The position numbers and the translations under genes were made by a program. Below the pieces are notes generated by a model. The model saw only the letters and a list, made by a program, of their open reading frames with translations, was not told the DNA's origin and did no database searches. A stretch of DNA of 64,000 nucleotides from Metallyticus violacea (taxonomy: Eukaryota; Arthropoda; Insecta; Mantodea; Metallyticidae): NCBI GenBank assembly GCA_030762175.1, contig CM060846.1, positions 235,663,512 to 235,727,511 on the forward strand. The letters run 5' to 3'. Shown one piece after another: positions 56,390 through 64,000 of this stretch (its first letter is position 1; every line of letters starts with the position of its first letter).

Positions 56390-58660
56390 GCTATCAAATA
56401 ACTCAACCCAGCAACCCACCAGGACCAGACAATATCTTTCCAGAACATCTAAAAGGTTTTATACCAGAGGCAACACACTTCACCCTTTCTCTCTTCAATA
56501 AAATTGCAACTTATCAATTAACATGCCAATTGATTGGTTAAAAGCCACAGTAACATCCATATTGAAACTGAACAATCCAAAGGAAAGATTAGCTCCACCC
56601 CTATTTCCATGATGGTCAAGACAGTGGAAAAAATTATAAATGCCAAATTAAACTGGTATCTAGAGAAACACAATGTGATAGCACCAGAAAGAGCTGGATT
56701 CAGACCAAATATTTGAACAGGCCAACAAATAATGAGATTAACACAACCCATAAAATGAACCTACACTCTGAAAGAATATACATAAGCAGGATTCTTTGAT
56801 CTAAATATAGCATAGGACAGCACAGGGAAAAAGAAACTAATGAATGATCTAATGTAAATTACCATCAAAACAAAATGCTAAACTAGTTTAAATTATTCTT
56901 GCATTGAGTAATGATTGCAACAAAATATTATGGTTCAACTTTCTTATTTATACTAACTTCAAAGGTAGAGGACTTTCCCCAAGATGCAGTAACCAGTGCC
57001 CAAATCTTAAATATTTATCTGAATGATGTAATCATAGGGTTAAAATCCGTAAATAAGCATAGCACATATGCATTTTTAGACAACAGCAAACAACAAGCAG
57101 AACAATCAATTAACAAAGCAATACAACTACTATTAAATGCAGAATGGAAAATTATATGGTAAAATAAGTCTCAATAAAACAGTATAGCAATGCTTCTCCC
57201 TTGAACATAAAAGGAGAACTTTGAAATCAAATTTACAAATAACACACTATCAAAGAGTGTTAGCACAAAATAATTGGGCATACAGTTAGACAGAAAACTA
57301 AGTTGGGAATACCATTTCACAACTACCAAAATGAAAAACGAATCCTGTCTTAATCTACTAAAATGCTATTTACAGCCACTTGGGGAAGCTCTCAAGAAAT
57401 GAAAAACAAACCTACAACAATTAATCAAATGCTTAATGATATATAGAAGCAAAGTCCTCATTACTGCCAAACCAATTAAATTACAAAAAATGGGCTTCAA
57501 ACAAAATAACATTAACACTCATTTGTGGAGCAGTAAAACACGCATGACAATATTACAATTATATACCAGTATGAATCAACAGCAGTCAAAATAAAAGTTC
57601 AGGCTGCAATTGTGTTAACATTACATCTCTTTCTGATCAAAAATGGGTTGAACAGCAAATATAAACTAAAAACACATCAAACACCTAGAAAAATAATCAT
57701 CAATTGTCTATACTACTTACAAAGCATAATAAATGTAAAACGTGTTTTAAAATATCAAAATATAGAAATATATACAGATAAAGATGAAAAATTCAAGAAG
57801 AAGTACAGAAAATTCAATCCAGAACATGCAAAATGACTTTCTTTGGAAACAATTGCTAAGAGATTCCCAGAAAATAAAAGGTTAAACATAATCACTGATG
57901 ACTTTATGATTAATAAAGAAGAAACAGGAGCTGGAATATATACATACAGCCATTGTCACACTACATAATTTTAACTGGAGGAGATAACACAGTCTATTTT
58001 GCAGAACTGGAAACAACATTCCATGCACTGAAACAACTCTTATTCAAAATGAACTCCTTCCAAAGATTGATATTCCTGGTAGATTGCAAAGTAGCAGCTT
58101 AGACATTGGCTCCAACTCCATACTAAATTAAACAAATACAACACAAGAAATCGAAATTATCATCAGATCAACAAACAATTTTCAGAAAACCACAGCAATC
58201 CAGTGAATCCCCTCACATTGTAGAATGATAGGGAACTAAATAGCAAACCTCCTAGTCAAGGAGGGAACCAAACATTTCAATCAACAAAAGCTCAGGAAAA
58301 GAAACCAATAAGACGGCAGTTTATGTAAAAAGCACATCAGAATTCAAAACAAAATCAAGAGAAATCAAAAAACCATGGAAAAGCATTCAGCACTGTGAGA
58401 AATGCAAAAACAAACCTAGATATGAAGTAACCGCAGTTACCAGATCAATAGAAAATGGCTGTTTGGCTGCCCATCTCTGCTTGATAGGCACTCATGAGTC
58501 AGGAAGATGTATGCATTGTAATGAACCTAATAACAGGGTGGACATTGAACAGCTACTACACTGCAGATAACTTGATAAGGAACTCCAGAAGAGGAAGATT
58601 ATCTCTGCCCTATACTGGACTGCTAGGAAGCGAGTGGGTTGAAATTCAAGAAATGCCATT
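56390..58660 (+). mobile_element. I-like LINE remnant with RNase H
   Basis: Highly broken plus-strand element. PPGPDNIFPEHLK (about 56,415) begins the reverse transcriptase, with ERAGFRPN (about 56,690), FPQDAVTSAQILNIYLNDVI (56,973-57,032) and YAFLDN in place of YADD (about 57,067). The C-terminal part has an RNase H-like block IPSHCRMIGN.IANLLVKEG (about 58,210-58,265) and a Cys/His end (CMHCNE, HCR; about 58,510-58,565). RNase H after reverse transcriptase is a feature of I-clade and related non-LTR elements. It starts about 180 bp after BIR exon 4, in the next intron. Confidence 0.7.
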
Positions 58661-58959
58661 TGAAGAACATTATTTCATCAGATATATATTTGCAATATAT
58701 ATATCGAATTACAATTTGTTCCTAGTATTTCCAGGATATTAACAATGACAGGATTTGCTTGGTTTTAATGTATATCAGGTATATATAGTGTTGCTAATGA
58801 ATCTTTGATTTCCAGTGAGTATCAATGCCTTTTACCCTAGATAAACTGCATTGCTTAAAATACTAAATTTTACTTTTGGTATGATACTATAGAGTAGTTT
58901 TTCTGAAAGAAAGGAGCAACCATTTTTTTGGCAAATGTGCATTAGCAGATAAATGGTGT

Positions 58960-59195
58960 CAACTAGTAGGTGCCAGGATTAATGTATATTTTCAGGCATA
59001 AATTCTTTAATATGGCCTACTTCAGAATGCAAAGACCTGGGATCCACTTCATAGATTTACAACACAAAAAGAACTTCAAGCATGAATGAAGGGGCCTATG
59101 AGCAAAATTCATCAACTCTTTCATGCCCTGAATTAAATAGCATACTGATGAACTGAGATGTTAAAGAGCATCCATAAATAAACCAATTCAACCAA
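58960..59195 (+). mobile_element. SINE-B, diverged copy
   Basis: Body and tail of SINE-B (aatatggcctacttcagaatgcaaagacctggg; tgaactgagatgttaaagagcatccataaataaacc). The tRNA-like head is absent or unrecognisable. Confidence 0.75.
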
Positions 59196-59199
59196 ATAG

Positions 59200-62100
59200 T
59201 AGGTCACATTCTTCAGTAATTTATGAGTTTAATCCCTGGGTAATCCCCAGAAGGTGTGCAGCAAATAATACACATATAGCACGAGTACACATATTAGTCA
59301 TATCCATAATTTGAAATAAATATTCAGGGGATAGATTAATGTTATAAATACCACAAGGATACCATAAAAAATAGTGCTACATACTGGTGAACACTTGTAA
59401 CTTATAATATTCCTAGCCTAACACACACTAAGGAAGAAGAAATAAATATATTACTGAATCAGCCATAAAAATACCATTTAGTGTTCACCATAAAAGAATG
59501 TTCAAATTTGAAGTGTATATAATTAATAGGATTTATGTACACTAATGTGCAGAATAGGTGCAAACAAATCAGCATCTGCCATGGTTTTCTACTTCAGGTC
59601 ATACATAATTCTGGTTCACATCTGCAGTACATGATGGCAGAATGAGTTAAAATAGCAATCCTGTTTCACAAGGCTTTTTGTGTGCTGTTATTTACAGCAC
59701 CAAGGTCATCTAATACATAGATTATGTGACTTCTTTTGTGGGACTTTGTTTATGTTCCATATCTTTTGAAGAGATCTCATATACCTCTGCACCTGCCTTA
59801 CTCAGGCTGTGGCATCAATAGCTACTGATATGGTAAATTGATTGTGAAACTAATTAGATTAATGGTAAAATATGTAACTAGTGACCAAAAATACTCATAT
59901 CAAAGAATTCAAAACTACAAACATTAATATTTTATTTATCACATAGTACAATGTATTTAACTTAGAATTAAATATGACAGGAATACACTAAACTTTAAAT
60001 TGGGGCATTCTTTTGTGTACATGCTGTGTATGTGTGTTAATAAATACGTGACAACAAGATTATGAACTTATAAAAATAACATATAACCCTTTCATAATCC
60101 ATGCTTGTGAAAGTATACTTTGTTGACCAAAATATTGGATTTGTCATGTTTCATTTATATTTTAACAGTTCATTATTTTGTTCTTTTGCTTAAGTTCCCA
60201 AATACAAATTCTTTTGTATTTTCCATATATATTTCCAGAAGCTTGACTCTCAGTAACTGGACATCTACTGGAGTTTCCTTTTAAATAGTGGATAAATCAA
60301 AAATCTAATTTTATTATTTTCTTGTAACATTTTACAATTCGGGCAGCATAATTAGGATACAGTAAATTTTGGAGCATATTGTAAATCATTTAACAACATA
60401 TATCTAATTATCCTGGTAACATAGCCTATTTACATAGCCTAATCTGACAAAAAGAAAAGGAAATACAGTGGAAGTAGAAAGGTGACAGCTATTGAAGGAC
60501 TTAAGATCACTGAAGCAATGCTGCATTATTTTGCGAAATCATGGTAATTTTGTCCTGGTGTTGCTCCCTTGACTAAGCTGTGAGAGGAAGAAAAAGTGTG
60601 ACGGACAAACCACCATCCCCATATTTTTCTTAAAAAGAGTCTAGTGATTTCATTGATATGTATATTATTCTATCATTATTTTATTTATTTGATGTTCTAC
60701 ATTTTGTTTTGACATTTTAACATTAAAATCTTTGAATATTTTCTGAATTCTGAATAGCCCTGCACAATTCCATAAAATGCAAGATTTCCACATCTTGACC
60801 CCTTGCAAGACTGTAATAAGTTGTGTTGGTGAGACTCTATTGTATTAGCCACATTAGCCACATTTACATATCTTCGGAAGAATGTCCAGACGTTTGATAT
60901 GAATAACTTTCATGCAGCAAACTGTATTACCTAGCATTTCATTTCCTGGTCACTAGCAATAATATATGTGCTAACTAGTGCAATAAAACCAAACCATTCA
61001 TTTCTTAAGAGGCTTTAAATAATGCTCACTGATTTATAAAATATTACTTTCAAATAATTTCTATTGCAACTGGTTCCACATGGTCAAATAAAGACATGGC
61101 ATTGCTAAGCATTTGAATGTTGCTCGAAGACTCTCAACTTTTTCTTAATTGTCTCTGCTGTGAAATCCTTTCTTACTGATACATCCAGTGAGAGAGGCAG
61201 CTATGCACATGATCATGAAAACTGTTTTCAAAATGGCTTGTTTACAGAGAGAATATAAGATGACAGCAAACCCCTAATAGGAATATGACTTACTAATCAG
61301 TTTACATAATTTAATGTTTAATAAGTAATAATACATTTTTAATATTTGAATTGTTAAACGTTAATTTTGTTATTTATTTATTTAATTTTAGGCAGATGAA
61401 TAAAATTTTAAAATATCTCATGTATTCCTTGATTTTATATGTATATTTTTATTTTTGATGTTTCAAAAATTTTAGATGAATACATCAAGCTATATAGTTA
61501 TAATTCAGAACATAGATGATGTCTTACTATTGCCAGTAATTTTTTTAATGTAGAAATTGCTCTTTCCTGGAGGATGTGATCTAGCATTTATTCATAGAAA
61601 ACCTAGAGTATCTTTTAGTTCAAAATGAAAAAAACACACTTGTAAAAAGTAGGTCACAGCTTGAATTTGTGAATTCATAAATCTTATCAGTGACCCAAAT
61701 TTCATGTCTGATTCTTCTGCTGCTGTTAATGACTTATATGAAAAATAATTTTAAAGTATATATTTCACCCTAGTAATTGATGGCTAAACTAAAAGTGGCT
61801 ACTGTGAAAATTACATGCAAGGGGGTGCGAAGCTGTTGTTCAATTAAGCTTCTTAAAATAACTGCACATTAGTCATAATGTTTAAAAAATCAAATTTCTG
61901 ATTGTTTCCTTACTGTAAAACTATTTCATAATTGCAGTCAGTTTTCAAATGTAAAAAAAATTTGAAATGTCTTTAAAATGAAATATATGATGGAAAATAT
62001 GCTGTCCCTAAAGCTCCTGCCCCTAGGCCCTTGCCAAGTGGACCTATAGGCAAGTCTGCCTCTGACAGTGATAAGGGATATAGTAACCTTGTTAGAAACA

Positions 62101-62640
62101 TGTAGAACAGAAGAAAAATACAAGCATAGACATACTTAAATGAACAAAATTCCTCTAAAATAGACTCCTACTTTGCCTCTTAGTCGTTAAGAAATTTTTC
62201 ATCCTGTATAGGTGAAATGATTGATGTTCCTATACAAAGTATTAAAAAAACTTATTTTGATTTTTTGTAGGTAAGGATTTTTTCCATCTATCCACAAAAA
62301 ACTAATAGATATACTGCTCAAATACAAGTAAAATAGGCAGATCAAAAATAGTATCATACTTGTTAAAGTAAAATTAAAGCCCAATTAGGATTTTTACAAA
62401 TATGGAGACAGTAGATTTGACTGAAATCAGAATTTATTTTTAAGGGAATATCTGTGTATGCCCAATTATAAGGACAGCAATAACTTTGCTTTGCTTTAAA
62501 ACTGTTTCTCAGTACCTTCAACTCAACACTGAAGTTTTAAGGACAACATTGTCTATAAGGTTTGCCCTGCTTTAGACATAATCATCATGGCTACCAATTT
62601 AAAACTTAAATGTAAATTCGAACTTGCACAGTGAAGACAA
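59200..62640. other. AT-rich sequence, no gene recognised
   Basis: No reading frame above 61 codons and no recognisable transposon protein. I looked for a RING or UBA exon that would complete the BIR gene and found none. Confidence 0.5.
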
Positions 62641-62644
62641 TCAT

Positions 62645-62970
62645 ATTAATTGATATCATTGTATGATTCAGTTGAACTACACACTCTTAAAGCTTCACTT
62701 ACTTTTCATAAATGTATGGAACCGGTTTCGAGAACATTTACTTCCCATCTTCAGCCAGGCTAAAGATCAACTGTCGGGTCATTCTTTGAGCTGTAGGAAT
62801 GTATATTCTGCTCTGGTGGTGGTGTGATAAACTTGTAGTTTATTTTATCCCCGACAATGTTGAAGTTCATTATGCTGTCTTTTTATTTGTATATGTAGAT
62901 TGTAGATTCAAAAGTAAGTGAAGCTTTAACAGTGTGTAGTTCAACTGAATCATACAATGATATCAATTAA
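62645..62970. mobile_element. Small Penelope-derived element with long terminal inverted repeats
   Basis: About 326 bp. The left end ttaattgatatcattgtatgattcagttgaactacacactc recurs in reverse complement at the right end (62,925-62,970), nearly perfect over about 55 bp. Inside the left end is a hammerhead-like core (62,710-62,765), followed by a segment (62,790-62,880) that matches the 3' part of the Penelope copy at 19.5-19.65 kb (ctctggtggtggtgtgataaacttgtag). It therefore looks like an internally deleted Penelope element. Confidence 0.75.
62710..62765 (-). ncRNA. Candidate hammerhead ribozyme core, best preserved
   Basis: Minus strand: CTGAAGA (62,754-62,748, fits CUGANGA), stem II GGGAA...TTCTC around a short loop, GAAAC (62,729-62,725) and an ACCGGTT palindrome that could form a minimal stem III before the cleavage position. 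All invariant core bases are present. Stem I is not evident from local pairing, as in some minimal hammerheads that need a dimer. Confidence 0.5.
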
Positions 62971-63199
62971 TGGCTACCAATGCTTATTATCCAGGATTAA
63001 ATGAAGCAATGAAGAAAAGGGTGCTGTATTGCAAAGCAATGCATGCCAAATTAACAAAATTGCGTGTAACAAACAGTAACATTGTATGTAAAAATATATG
63101 TTTGGAAGAGTGGGGTCAAGAAACAGTGATTTTCTTCTGGGAGAAGAGTTCATGCTAGACATGTATGAAAAATACATGAATATTCGTATCATGTTTATT

Positions 63200-64000
63200 T
63201 GAATTTTTATGCCCACTAGGCTAGTAAAATTGCTTTTGGATTAGATGATATATGCATGTAGTCTGGTCCATGTTGGAAGGGAATATTGTTCAAAAGAATT
63301 TTCACAGCCTTAAACAGCAAAAAGAGTTCAATCTTACCTTGCAAGCATATCTTTAGTAGACTGGGGCTGCTTACATTTCTGTAAACTGGTTTTAATGTCT
63401 GAATTGCCTCACAGGGCATATACTGTTTATGTTGATAACATTTAGACCTGCCCTCTGCAATAGCTCTCTTGTATGTGCACCAAAACTGATTCTTTTAAGC
63501 ACAAATTGTGGCTTGGTTTTTCATCCATAGATGATTTATGAAATAAGGTGGCAAGCTAAGTTTTCCTCATACTGTTAAATTGTCCTGATTCCTCCTATTG
63601 GCTAAGTCATAATAATTTTGGGGAAAATAATATCACTATCTGTTTGATGACCATAACCTTCAGGCATTTTCTTTAAGGAAGTGTTTTCCTATTTAATTCA
63701 GTTCTTAATTTCATGAGCCTGGTTCCAATCTCTTGTGCACATGGCCTATACAGTGCAGTTTTTGGTTAGAAACATTAATTCCATACATTTCAGCTGCACA
63801 AAAACTTCTATAGCCTTAGAGTCACCATCATCAAGCTATTGTGTATACCTTACACCATAGTTTTCCCAAGATCATTCAAATATTTGTATAACTGCATCAG
63901 ATTCCGTATCTCCACTGGATCCACTAAAGTTAATGTAACATTGACAGTTATTACTGCTTGTTTTACAAGCACTGTGGAATTTTGTCAGGCACTGTGGACT
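63200..64000 (-). pseudogene. Mutator-like transposase-domain protein, partial and broken
   Basis: Enters from beyond the right edge. Minus-strand pieces: CHINFSGSSGDTESDAVIQI (about 63,945-63,885), ENYGVRYTQ then DDGDSKA (about 63,865-63,805), a CIGHVHKRLEPG stretch (about 63,745), GYGHQTDSDI (about 63,660) and an open C-terminal part (63,419-63,216) with LKPVYRN and KICLQGKIE. These match the block order of an arthropod family with a Mutator-like transposase domain (SGSSGxME, YxGDGDSK, CxGHVQKRMG, LTDSxI, KCLHGKTQN). Stops and shifts are frequent. Confidence 0.6.

Noticed and set aside
56212..64000. RING or UBA exon completing the BIR gene
   Set aside because: Searched for C-x2-C...C-x-H type patterns with splice sites on the plus strand and found none.
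1..64000. Bacterial-type features (operons, CRISPR arrays, Shine-Dalgarno sites)
   Set aside because: The window is clearly eukaryotic nuclear DNA with introns and eukaryotic transposons.

Overview
This is AT-rich eukaryotic nuclear DNA, almost certainly from an arthropod and most likely an insect. The evidence is GT-AG introns in an inhibitor-of-apoptosis (IAP/BIRC-type) gene, two tRNA-derived SINE families, and a dense mix of decayed arthropod-type transposons (Penelope, Jockey-like and I-like LINEs, mariner, Tc1, piggyBac, hAT, Polinton/Maverick, Mutator-like). No order or species can be fixed from the window. Almost every long reading frame is a transposon remnant.

Layout. (1) 1-16.2 kb and 26.2-34.3 kb are the two arms of a large, diverged inverted duplication; the left arm runs off the window edge. 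Each arm carries the start of a BIR-domain gene (minus strand at 14.0-12.4 kb, plus strand at 28.2-29.8 kb, 5' ends facing each other), one hAT-like transposase relic, one SINE-A, one SINE-B and one mariner/Tc1-superfamily relic. The left arm alone received a second SINE-A (0.27 kb) and a 7.7-kb block holding a LINE (3.05-10.75 kb). (2) 16.2-26.2 kb is the spacer: Penelope-like fragments with candidate hammerhead ribozymes, LINE fragments, a possible short gene (21.0-21.3 kb), an independent 1.2-kb palindrome (21.6-22.85 kb) and a broken multicopy ORF. (3) 34.3-44.2 kb: another broken multicopy ORF, a Penelope-like element split by a Tc1 element and a SINE, an (AAT)n array, a young SINE-B, a LINE fragment and a mariner. 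(4) 44.2-56.2 kb: two further exons of the plus-strand BIR gene, whose phases match the upstream exons. The intron between them holds a decayed Polinton/Maverick (integrase, minor capsid and DNA polymerase B relics) with a piggyBac relic in its midst. (5) 56.3-64 kb: an I-like LINE with RNase H, a SINE-B, a small Penelope-derived inverted-repeat element and a Mutator-like transposase fragment running off the right edge.

The one host gene with substantial support is the BIR gene. Its plus-strand copy keeps an open frame through four exons over 28 kb although both BIR domains have lost zinc-binding residues. The minus-strand copy keeps a canonical first BIR but has a 10-bp duplication that shifts its second coding exon. 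The most unusual non-coding signals are the hammerhead-like cores at Penelope ends (one pair head to head) and the nested palindromes.
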